NCBI RefSeq assembly: GCF_003955715.1
Contig: NZ_CP034463.1
Location: 3,038,001 to 3,102,000 of the forward strand
DNA: 64,000 bases
Reading direction: 5' to 3'
Source of the DNA: Streptomyces aquilus
Lineage (GTDB): Bacteria > Actinomycetota > Actinomycetes > Streptomycetales > Streptomycetaceae
How positions within the stretch are numbered: the stretch's first letter is position 1; the number at the start of each line of letters is the position of its first letter. Shown piece after piece: positions 36,189-42,895 of the stretch. The translations under genes and the position numbers were made by a program. The notes beneath the pieces are model-generated. The model was not told the origin of the DNA and did not search any database. It saw only the letters and a list, made by a program, of their open reading frames with translations.

Positions 36189-38120
36189 GTGGATACGACC
36201 CTTCAGGACCCTCTGGTCGGGCAGGTGCTCGACGGCCGGTACCGCGTGGAAGCGCGGATCGCCGTCGGCGGGATGGCCACGGTCTACCGGGCCCTGGACA
36301 CCCGCCTCGACCGCGTGCTCGCCCTGAAGGTGATGCACCCGGGCCTCGCGGCCGACGCCACCTTCGTCGACCGCTTCATCCGCGAGGCCAAGTCCGTCGC
36401 CCGGCTCGCCCACCCCAACGTGGTGCAGGTCTTCGACCAGGGCGCCGACGGGTCGTACGTCTATCTCGCCATGGAGTACGTCGCCGGCTGCACCCTGCGG
36501 GACGTGCTGCGCGACCGCGGGGCGCTCCAGCCGCGGGCCGCGCTCGACATCCTGGAGCCGGTGCTGGCGGCGCTCGGCGCCGCGCACCGCGCCGGGTTCG
36601 TGCACCGCGACATGAAGCCCGAGAACGTCCTCATAGGGGACGACGGCCGGGTCAAGGTCGCCGACTTCGGGCTGGTCCGCTCGGTCGACACCGTCACCAA
36701 CACCAGCGGTGCCGTGCTCGGCACCGTCTCCTATCTCGCGCCCGAGCAGATCGAGCAGCCGGGCGCCGCCGACGCCCGCGTCGACGTGTACGCGTGCGGT
36801 GTCGTGCTGTACGAGATGCTGACCGGCGAGAAGCCGCACGACGGGGACTCGCCCGCGATCGTTCTCTACAAGCACCTCCACGAGGACGCCCCGCCGCCCT
36901 CGGCGATCGTGCCGGGCCTGCCGTTCGAGCTGGACGAGCTGGTCGCGTCGGCGACCGCCCGCACCCCGGACGTCCGCCCGTACGACGCGGTGGCGATGCT
37001 CGCCCAGGTCCGCGAGGCGCGTGCCGCGCTCAGCGCGGACCAGCTGGACGCCGTACCGCCGCAGGCGCTGACCACCGAGCACGACAACACCGAGGACCGG
37101 ACGAGTGTGATCCCGCGCTCGCTGACGGTGCCGCGGCCGCTGCCGGTCAACGAGGACGACGGGTCCGCGCTCAACCGCACCAGCCGGCTGGCGTCCCCGC
37201 CGCCCCCGCCGCCCCGGCGGCGCCGTGGCTCGGGCCTTCCGCGCGGGCCGCTCGCGATCGTCGTCGCGCTCCTGCTGATCCTCGGTGTCGGCGCCGGCGT
37301 CTGGTACATCAACTCCGGGCAGTTCACCAAGGTCCCGGCGCTGATCGGCAAGACCGAGGCGCAGGCGCGTGAGCGGCTCTCCCAGGAGGGTCTCGACGTC
37401 GGCAAGGTGAAGCACGCCTACAGCGACACCGTGAAGCGGGGCCGGGTCATCAACTCGGACCCGGAGGTCGGCACCCGGATACGGAACAACGACTCGGTGA
37501 CGCTGACGGTCTCCGACGGCCCGAAGACCGTGGAGCTGGCCGACCTCAAGGGCTACCGACTGGACAAGGCGCGGCTCCGGCTGAAGAACGACGGACTGGA
37601 ACCGGGCATGGTCACCCGGGAGTTCAGCTCCGACGTCATCAGGGGCTTCGTGATCCGCACCGACCCCGAGGGCGGCACCGAGCTCCACGCGGGCACGGCC
37701 GTCGCCCTGGTCGTCAGCAAGGGCAGCCCGGTCGACGTCCCGGACGTCACCGGCGAGAGCCTGGAGGACGCCAAGGCGGATCTGACGGAGGCGGGCCTGA
37801 AGGTGAAGGTCGCCACCGAGCAGGTCAACTCGGAGTTCGACAAGGGCCAGGTCGCCGCCCAGACGCCGGGCGAGGGCAGCCGGGCCGCCGAGGGCGACAC
37901 CGTGACGCTGACGATCTCCAAGGGCCCCGAGATGGTCGAGGTCCCGGACGTGGTCGGCGACAGCGTCGACGACGCGAAGGACGCGCTGGAGGCGGCCGGG
38001 TTCGAGGTCGACGAGGACCGCGGCATCCTCGGGCTGTTCGGCGACACCGTCAAGAGCCAGTCCGTGGACGGCGGCGACACCGCGCCCAAGGGATCGACCA
38101 TCACGATCGAGATCCGCTGA
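36189..38120 (+). CDS. PknB/PknL-type Ser/Thr kinase with PASTA domains
   Basis: 643 aa. The cytoplasmic kinase domain (about 17-280) has the glycine loop IAVGGMATV, Lys in LALKVMH, HRDMKPENV, DFGLV and the APEQ end of an activation loop with five Thr/Ser (TVTNTSGAVLGTVS). A Pro/Arg linker leads to one helix (about 355-375) and four PASTA domains (VPALIGKTEAQARERL; ELADLKGYRLDKARL; VPDVTGESLEDAKADL; VPDVVGDSVDDAKDAL), which bind peptidoglycan or muropeptides. It is the likely counterpart of mycobacterial PknL; an Rv2175c-type protein, the known PknL substrate, is encoded 4 kb upstream. GTG start, apparently leaderless. Confidence 0.95.
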   Translation: MDTTLQDPLVGQVLDGRYRVEARIAVGGMATVYRALDTRLDRVLALKVMHPGLAADATFVDRFIREAKSVARLAHPNVVQVFDQGADGSYVYLAMEYVAGCTLRDVLRDRGALQPRAALDILEPVLAALGAAHRAGFVHRDMKPENVLIGDDGRVKVADFGLVRSVDTVTNTSGAVLGTVSYLAPEQIEQPGAADARVDVYACGVVLYEMLTGEKPHDGDSPAIVLYKHLHEDAPPPSAIVPGLPFELDELVASATARTPDVRPYDAVAMLAQVREARAALSADQLDAVPPQALTTEHDNTEDRTSVIPRSLTVPRPLPVNEDDGSALNRTSRLASPPPPPPRRRRGSGLPRGPLAIVVALLLILGVGAGVWYINSGQFTKVPALIGKTEAQARERLSQEGLDVGKVKHAYSDTVKRGRVINSDPEVGTRIRNNDSVTLTVSDGPKTVELADLKGYRLDKARLRLKNDGLEPGMVTREFSSDVIRGFVIRTDPEGGTELHAGTAVALVVSKGSPVDVPDVTGESLEDAKADLTEAGLKVKVATEQVNSEFDKGQVAAQTPGEGSRAAEGDTVTLTISKGPEMVEVPDVVGDSVDDAKDALEAAGFEVDEDRGILGLFGDTVKSQSVDGGDTAPKGSTITIEIR

Positions 38121-38186
38121 GACCGGCCCCTGGACGAACCCTGGACCACCGACGGGGCACTCCCCCGCGCATGACACCCTGAACGG

Positions 38187-39050
38187 GTGATGACTCAGCG
38201 CAACCCCGTCGGCGGCCATGTCCCCGTGGCCGGCGGTCTGAACTCCGTCGGCCTGTCCTACGCCCGCGATCTGAAGGCGGAGACCGTACAGGTCTTCGTC
38301 GCCAACCCGCGCGGCTGGGCCACGCCCGCCGGCAACCCGCGGCAGGACGAGGAGTTCCGGGCGGCCTGCGCGGCCGAGTCGATCCCGGCATATGTCCACG
38401 CCCCGTACCTGATCAACTTCGGCTCGCACACCGAGGCCACCGTGGAGAAGTCGGTGGAGAGCATGCGGCACTCGCTGCGGCGCGGGCGGGAGATCGGGGC
38501 GCTCGGCGTGGTCGTGCACACGGGCAGCGCGACCGGCGGACGGGACCGGTCCGTGGCCCTGAAGCAGGTCCGGGAGCACATGCTGCCGCTGCTCGACGAG
38601 CTCACCCACGACGACGACCCGTTCCTGCTGCTGGAGTCGACCGCCGGACAGGGCGCCTCGCTGTGCTCGCGCACCTGGGACTTCGGACCGTACTTCGAGG
38701 CCCTGGACGCCCACCCCAAGCTGGGGATCTGCCTCGACACCTGCCACATCTTCGCGGCCGGACACGATCTGACCGGCCCGTCCGGCATGCACCAGACCCT
38801 CGACCTGCTGGTCGACACCGTCGGCGAGGGGCGGCTGAAGCTGATCCACGCCAACGACTCCAAGGACGTCGTCGGCGCCCACAAGGACCGGCACGAGAAC
38901 ATCGGCGCCGGCCACATCGGCGAGGACCCGTTCCGGGCGCTGATGACCCACCCGGCCACGGCAGGCGTACCGCTGATCATCGAGACCCCCGGCGGGAAGG
39001 AAGGGCATGCCGCGGACGTGGAGCGGCTGAAGAAACTTCGCGACGCGTAA
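38187..39050 (+). CDS. nfo: Deoxyribonuclease IV (endonuclease IV, AP endonuclease)
   Basis: 287-aa TIM barrel cutting DNA 5' of abasic sites. The zinc ligand residues are recognisable: His in YVHAPY, His in VVHTGS, Glu in LLLEST, Asp and His in DTCH, His in LIHAND, Asp and His in KDRHENIG, and Glu in IIETPGG. Family length. No neighbours in the same pathway; 66 bp after the kinase, and the DUF4396 gene follows behind its own operator. Confidence 0.95.
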   Translation: MMTQRNPVGGHVPVAGGLNSVGLSYARDLKAETVQVFVANPRGWATPAGNPRQDEEFRAACAAESIPAYVHAPYLINFGSHTEATVEKSVESMRHSLRRGREIGALGVVVHTGSATGGRDRSVALKQVREHMLPLLDELTHDDDPFLLLESTAGQGASLCSRTWDFGPYFEALDAHPKLGICLDTCHIFAAGHDLTGPSGMHQTLDLLVDTVGEGRLKLIHANDSKDVVGAHKDRHENIGAGHIGEDPFRALMTHPATAGVPLIIETPGGKEGHAADVERLKKLRDA

Positions 39051-39061
39051 CCCGTTACGGA

Positions 39062-39078
39062 ATACCCCCTGGGGGTAT
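39062..39078. promoter_or_regulatory. CsoR-like operator palindrome
   Basis: ATACCCCC, one T, GGGGGTAT: a 17-nt palindrome 48 bp before the DUF4396 start. Runs of C/G flanked by ATA/TAT are the pattern bound by CsoR/FrmR-family repressors, which sense Cu(I) or other metals/sulfide. No csoR gene lies in the window, so the assignment is pattern-based. Confidence 0.65.
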
Positions 39079-39126
39079 ACGGTTCTTGCTGGATGCAGGA
39101 ACCGTTACCTGACGTTGGGGGCACTC

Positions 39127-39600
39127 ATGCAGCACGAGGCGCACGCGGGACACGTACACCACCCGGCGAGCAGCTGGTCCATGGCCGTCCAGGCCACCCT
39201 CCACTGCCTCACCGGCTGCGCCATCGGCGAAGTGCTCGGCATGGTCATCGGCACCGCGCTCGGCTGGGGGAACCTGCCGACGACGATCCTCGCGATCGTC
39301 CTCGCCTTCTTCTTCGGCTACTCGCTCACCCTGCGCGGCGTCCTGCGCTCCGGCCTCGGCCTCCGGGCCGCCGTCCGGGTGGCGCTGGCCGCGGACACCC
39401 TGTCGATCGCCGTGATGGAGCTGGTCGACAACGGGGTGATCGTGCTGTGGCCGGGCGCGATGGACGCGGAACTGACCGACCTGCTGTTCTGGGGCGCGCT
39501 GGCGATCTCGCTGGCCATCGCGTTCGTCGTCACCGTGCCGGTGAACAAGTGGATGATCGGCCGGGGCAAGGGGCACGCGGTGGTGCACCAGCACCACTGA
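39127..39600 (+). CDS. DUF4396 membrane protein with His-rich termini
   Basis: 157 aa. Histidines cluster at both ends: MQHEAHAGHVHH at the N-terminus and HAVVHQHH at the C-terminus. In between are four or five membrane helices (CLTGCAIGEVLGMVIGTAL; TILAIVLAFFFGYSL; FWGALAISLAIAFVVTVPV). Function not established for the family. The His clusters plus the CsoR-like palindrome upstream suggest a metal (probably copper) role; that is inference. ATG chosen after GGGGGC; a TTG 12 nt upstream is an unlikely alternative. Confidence 0.8.
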   Translation: MQHEAHAGHVHHPASSWSMAVQATLHCLTGCAIGEVLGMVIGTALGWGNLPTTILAIVLAFFFGYSLTLRGVLRSGLGLRAAVRVALAADTLSIAVMELVDNGVIVLWPGAMDAELTDLLFWGALAISLAIAFVVTVPVNKWMIGRGKGHAVVHQHH

Positions 39601-39609
39601 CCGGGGCGG

Positions 39610-40242
39610 CTACAGGTCGGGGCCGTCCCCCGGTCCCTCCTGGTACGAGTACCGCTGCTCTTTCCACGGGTCGCCGATGTTGTGATAGCCGCGTTCTTCC
39701 CAGAAGCCGCGGCGGTCGGCGGTCATGTACTCGACGCCGCGGACCCATTTGGGCCCCTTCCAGGCGTACAGATGGGGGACGACCAGGCGGAGCGGGAAGC
39801 CGTGCTCGGCGGTCAGCAGCTCACCGTCCTTGTGGGTGGCGAAGATCGTGCGGTCGGCGGCGAAGTCCGCGAGACGCAGGTTGGAGCTGAAGCCGTACTC
39901 GGCCCAGACCATCACATGGGTGACATCCGGTGCGGGCGGGGCGATCTCCAGGACGGTCCGGGCGGGGATACCGCCCCACTCGGCGCCGAGCATGCTGAAC
40001 TTCGTCACGCAGTGCAGGTCCGCCACGACGGAGGTGTACGGCAGGGCCGTGAACTCCTCGTGGTTCCAGCAGTGCTTCTCGCCGTCCGCGGTGGCGCCGA
40101 AGACCCGGAACTCCCAGCGCTCGGGCCGGAACTTGGGGACCGGCCCGTAGTGGGTGACGGGCCAGCCACGCTGTAGTCGCTGCCCCGGCGGTAGCTCGGA
40201 ATGCGCCACTTCTCCACTCTCGCGCTCCACCGGCTGACCCAT
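39610..40242 (-). CDS. Molybdopterin-dependent oxidoreductase (sulfite oxidase-like, SUOX domain)
   Basis: 210 aa. Single oxidoreductase-molybdopterin-binding domain: RPERWEFRVFG, then ADLHCVTKFSMLGAEWGG, where Cys is the Mo-ligating residue, and PLRLVVPHLYAWKGPKWVRGVEY. Lacks the heme and dimerisation domains of full sulfite oxidases and no signal peptide is visible, so it is a cytoplasmic stand-alone module; substrate unknown. An in-frame GTG 21 nt upstream is possible; ATG 40242 has GGATGGAG ahead. Convergent with DUF4396. Confidence 0.88.
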   Translation of the reverse strand: MGQPVERESGEVAHSELPPGQRLQRGWPVTHYGPVPKFRPERWEFRVFGATADGEKHCWNHEEFTALPYTSVVADLHCVTKFSMLGAEWGGIPARTVLEIAPPAPDVTHVMVWAEYGFSSNLRLADFAADRTIFATHKDGELLTAEHGFPLRLVVPHLYAWKGPKWVRGVEYMTADRRGFWEERGYHNIGDPWKEQRYSYQEGPGDGPDL

Positions 40243-40308
40243 GACTCCATCCTGACAGACCACGGGCGGTGCACCTGACCAACCCCATCCCGACTCATCT
40301 CAAATCGG

Positions 40309-40346
40309 ACTAAGCATGGACTTACTTACTAAGCGCAGACTTACTG
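40309..40346 (+). repeat. Two tandem 19-bp direct repeats before bfr
   Basis: Unit one 40309-40327, unit two 40328-40346, 15 of 19 positions identical; both begin ACTAAGC and share GACTTACT. They lie about 70 bp before the bacterioferritin start, where a regulator would bind. They do not match the DmdR1 iron box seen before bfd. Confidence 0.6.
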
Positions 40347-40416
40347 GACGATCTTCGGTGACGGTGCAAGGATGCGGCGCAACCTGCCAGTTCCCCCTTT
40401 GGAAGGAGCCTCTGCG

Positions 40417-40896
40417 ATGCAGGGCGACCCCGAGGTCATCGAATTCCTCAACGAGCAGCTCACCGGCGAGCTCACCGCGATCAACCAGTACTTTCTGCAC
40501 GCCAAGATGCAGGAGAACTTCGGCTGGACGAAGCTCGCGAAGTACACCCGCCACGAGTCGTTCGACGAGATGAAGCACGCCGAGGTGCTCACCGACCGGA
40601 TCCTGTTCCTGGAGGGGCTGCCGAACTACCAGCGCCTGTTCCATGTCCGGGTCGGACAGACGGTCAAGGAGATGTTCGAGGCGGACCGGCAGATCGAGGT
40701 CGAGGCGATCGACCGTCTCAAGCGCGGGATCGAGGTGATGCGCGCCAAGGGCGACATCACGTCGGCGAACATCTTCGAGTCGATCCTGGAGGACGAGGAG
40801 CACCACATCGACTACCTCGACACCCAGCTGGAGCTCCTGGAGAAGCTCGGTGAGGCGCTGTACATCGCCCAGCTGATCGAGCAGCCGGAGAGCTGA
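40417..40896 (+). CDS. bfr: Bacterioferritin
   Basis: 159-aa four-helix ferritin-like subunit that assembles into a 24-mer iron store. All ferroxidase ligands are present at the classic positions: Glu18, Glu51, His54, Glu94, Glu127, His130; heme-ligating Met52 is there too. Strong GGAAGGAG ribosome site 6 nt before the ATG. The ferredoxin that releases its iron is encoded 10 bp downstream on the opposite strand (tail to tail). Confidence 0.97.
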   Translation: MQGDPEVIEFLNEQLTGELTAINQYFLHAKMQENFGWTKLAKYTRHESFDEMKHAEVLTDRILFLEGLPNYQRLFHVRVGQTVKEMFEADRQIEVEAIDRLKRGIEVMRAKGDITSANIFESILEDEEHHIDYLDTQLELLEKLGEALYIAQLIEQPES

Positions 40897-40906
40897 GCCG
40901 CAGACC

Positions 40907-41131
40907 TCAGGCCGCTTCGTCCAGCTCCGCGAGCATCGGCTGACCCTGATCGGCCAGCTCACGCCGGGGGCACGCGCCCCGGCCCAGGATGGCCTGGATA
41001 CGGCGTACGCAGGAACCGCAGTCCGTGCCCGCCTTGCAGGCCGACGCTATCTGGCGGGGGGTGCAGGCACCGTCCGCCGCGTGCTTCTTCACCTGCTGCT
41101 CGGTGACACCGAAGCAACTGCAGACGTACAC
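40907..41131 (-). CDS. bfd: Bacterioferritin-associated ferredoxin Bfd
   Basis: 74 aa with four Cys (CSC at the start and CGSC after CKAGTD) for a [2Fe-2S] cluster, the BFD-like fold: VYVCSCFGVTEQQVKKHA and ASACKAGTDCGSCVRRI. Bfd delivers electrons that mobilise iron from Bfr. GTG 41131 has GGGAGG about 8 nt upstream; GTG 41140 would sit on the ribosome site. An iron-box at 41183-41201 suggests induction under iron starvation. Confidence 0.93.
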   Translation of the reverse strand: MYVCSCFGVTEQQVKKHAADGACTPRQIASACKAGTDCGSCVRRIQAILGRGACPRRELADQGQPMLAELDEAA

Positions 41132-41182
41132 GCGGCTCACCTCCCGACGGGATTGATCGGTCTTGCCATCCCCGTTGATCGG

Positions 41183-41201
41183 TGAGGCTAACCTAACCTT
41201 A
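41183..41201 (-). promoter_or_regulatory. DmdR1/IdeR iron box upstream of bfd
   Basis: On the minus strand the 19-mer TAAGGTTAGGTTAGCCTCA matches 15 of 19 positions of the iron-box consensus TTAGGTTAGGCTAACCTAA. It lies about 50 bp before the bfd start. With iron the DtxR-family repressor DmdR1 would bind and shut off bfd. Confidence 0.8.
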
Positions 41202-41229
41202 CCCGGCCCGCCGGGAGCGTAAAAGTGGT

Positions 41230-41263
41230 GTGGGGCGCGGATCGTATGTGATCCGCGCCCCAC
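41230..41263. terminator. Terminator after aroH
   Basis: Perfect 14-bp arms (41230-41243 and 41250-41263, starting GTGGGGCGCGGATC) around a 6-nt loop, 27 bp past the aroH stop. Likely the intrinsic terminator of the DAHP synthase transcript. Confidence 0.85.
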
Positions 41264-41290
41264 CTCATGCCCCTGTAACAGGCGAAACCC

Positions 41291-42637
41291 TTACTGGTCC
41301 CGGTACATCTCCGCCACGAGGAAGGCCAGGTCGAGCGACTGGCTGCGGTTCAGCCGGGGGTCGCAGGCCGTCTCGTAGCGCTGGTGCAGGTCGTCGACGA
41401 AGATCTCGTCGCCGCCGCCCACGCACTCGGTGACGTCGTCGCCGGTGAGCTCCACGTGGATGCCGCCCGGGTGGGTGCCGAGGGCCTTGTGGACCTCGAA
41501 GAAGCCCTTGACCTCGTCGAGCACGTCGTCGAAGCGGCGGGTCTTGTGACCGGAGGCGGCCTCGAAGGTGTTGCCGTGCATCGGGTCGGTCACCCAGGCG
41601 ACCGTCGCACCGGAGGCGGTGACCTTCTCGACCAGCTCGGGCAGCTTGTCGCGGACCTTGTCCGCGCCCATGCGCACGATGAAGGTGAGCCGGCCCGGCT
41701 CGCGGTCCGGGTCGAGGCGCTCGATGTACTGGAGCGCCTCCTCGGCCGTGGTGGTCGGGCCGAGCTTGATGCCGATCGGGTTGCGGATCTTCGAGGCGAA
41801 CTCGATGTGCGCGTGGTCCAGCTGCCGGGTGCGCTCACCGATCCACACCATGTGCGCCGAGACGTCGTACAGGCGGCCCGTGCGCGAGTCCACGCGGGTG
41901 AGGGCCGACTCGTAGTCGAGCAGCAGCGCCTCGTGCGAGGAGTAGAACTCGACGGTCTTGAACTCCTCCGGGTCGGTGCCGCAGGCCCGCATGAAGTTCA
42001 GCGCGTTGTCGATCTCCCGGGCGAGCTGCTCGTAGCGCTGGCCGGAGGGGGACGACTTCACGAAGTCCTGGTTCCAGGCGTGCACCTGGCGCAGGTCGGC
42101 GTAGCCGCCGGTGGTGAAGGCGCGCACCAGGTTGAGCGTGGAGGCGGAGGCGTTGTACATCCGCTTCAGGCGCTCGGGGTCCGGGATGCGGGCCTTCTCG
42201 TTGAAGTCGAAGCCGTTGACCGAGTCGCCGCGGTAGGTCGGCAGGGTCACGCCGTCGCGGGTCTCGGTGCCCTTGGAGCGCGGCTTGGAGTACTGGCCGG
42301 CGATCCGGCCGACCTTCACGACCGGCACCGAGGCGGCGTACGTCAGCACGGCGCCCATCTGGAGCAGGGTCTTGAGCTTGTTGCGGATGTGGTCGGCGGA
42401 CACGGCGTCGAAGGCCTCGGCGCAGTCGCCGCCCTGGAGGAGGAACGCCTCTCCCTTGGCGACGGACGCCATCCGGGCGCGCAGCTGGTCGCACTCGCCC
42501 GCGAAGACGAGCGGCGGATACGACTCCAGCTCCGCAACGACTGCGCGCAGAGCCTCGGGGTCGGGGTACTCGGGCTGCTGCGCCGCGGGCAGTTCTCGCC
42601 AGGTGTTGCCAGCGCTCGCGCTGGTCTTAGCGTTCAC
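41291..42637 (-). CDS. aroH: 3-deoxy-7-phosphoheptulonate synthase, class II (DAHP synthase)
   Basis: 448 aa. First enzyme of the shikimate pathway, type II (plant/actinobacterial) class. Metal and substrate motifs: FAGECDQLRARM (Cys ligand), LLQGGDCAEAF, TYRGDSVNG, EFYSSHEALLLDYE, and WVTDPMHGNT, GIHVELTGDDVTEC. GTG 42637 is preferred because GAGG lies 8 nt upstream; GTG 42643 is too close to it. Divergent from the trp-attenuated anthranilate synthase. Confidence 0.95.
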   Translation of the reverse strand: MNAKTSASAGNTWRELPAAQQPEYPDPEALRAVVAELESYPPLVFAGECDQLRARMASVAKGEAFLLQGGDCAEAFDAVSADHIRNKLKTLLQMGAVLTYAASVPVVKVGRIAGQYSKPRSKGTETRDGVTLPTYRGDSVNGFDFNEKARIPDPERLKRMYNASASTLNLVRAFTTGGYADLRQVHAWNQDFVKSSPSGQRYEQLAREIDNALNFMRACGTDPEEFKTVEFYSSHEALLLDYESALTRVDSRTGRLYDVSAHMVWIGERTRQLDHAHIEFASKIRNPIGIKLGPTTTAEEALQYIERLDPDREPGRLTFIVRMGADKVRDKLPELVEKVTASGATVAWVTDPMHGNTFEAASGHKTRRFDDVLDEVKGFFEVHKALGTHPGGIHVELTGDDVTECVGGGDEIFVDDLHQRYETACDPRLNRSQSLDLAFLVAEMYRDQ

Positions 42638-42739
42638 GGTCACGGCCTCAACATTACGGGGTCGTGTCGTGGCTCCCGGCGCATGCCCATCAAATGAGAC
42701 ACGGAGTACAGAGAACGGACATGGGGTAGGGTGCGTCGC

Positions 42740-42796
42740 ATGTTCGCGCACTCGACCCAGAACTGGTGGTGGACCGCTCATCCGGCGGCCCACTGA
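42740..42796 (+). CDS. trpL: trp leader peptide
   Basis: An 18-residue peptide, MFAHSTQNWWWTAHPAAH, with three consecutive Trp codons at positions 9-11 and a TGA stop at 42794. Followed 23 nt later by a terminator hairpin and then the anthranilate synthase gene: a classic Trp attenuator. A near-identical leader is described from memory for Streptomyces venezuelae trpE. A -10 box TAGGGT (42727-42732) ends 7 nt before the ATG, and there is no ribosome site, so the mRNA probably starts at the ATG. Confidence 0.92.
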   Translation: MFAHSTQNWWWTAHPAAH

Positions 42797-42818
42797 CTGC
42801 GCGTACGCAAGACTTCGC

Positions 42819-42843
42819 GAAGGCCGCCCGAGGGGCGGCCTTC
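42819..42843 (+). terminator. Attenuator terminator hairpin of the trp leader
   Basis: Perfect 11-bp arms GAAGGCCGCCC (42819-42829) and GGGCGGCCTTC (42833-42843), GAG loop, then GGCGTTT. With Trp present the ribosome clears the Trp codons and this hairpin ends transcription; with Trp scarce an alternative pairing would prevent it (mechanism known from other trp attenuators). Confidence 0.88.
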
Positions 42844-42895
42844 GGCGTTTCCGGGGTCGTTCCTCACCATCGACGTCATCGACAGCCGAGGAACC

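Noticed and set aside
36162..39008. Long open antisense frame opposite the PASTA kinase and nfo
   Set aside because: Same codon-bias artefact; both genes on the other strand have full catalytic motifs.
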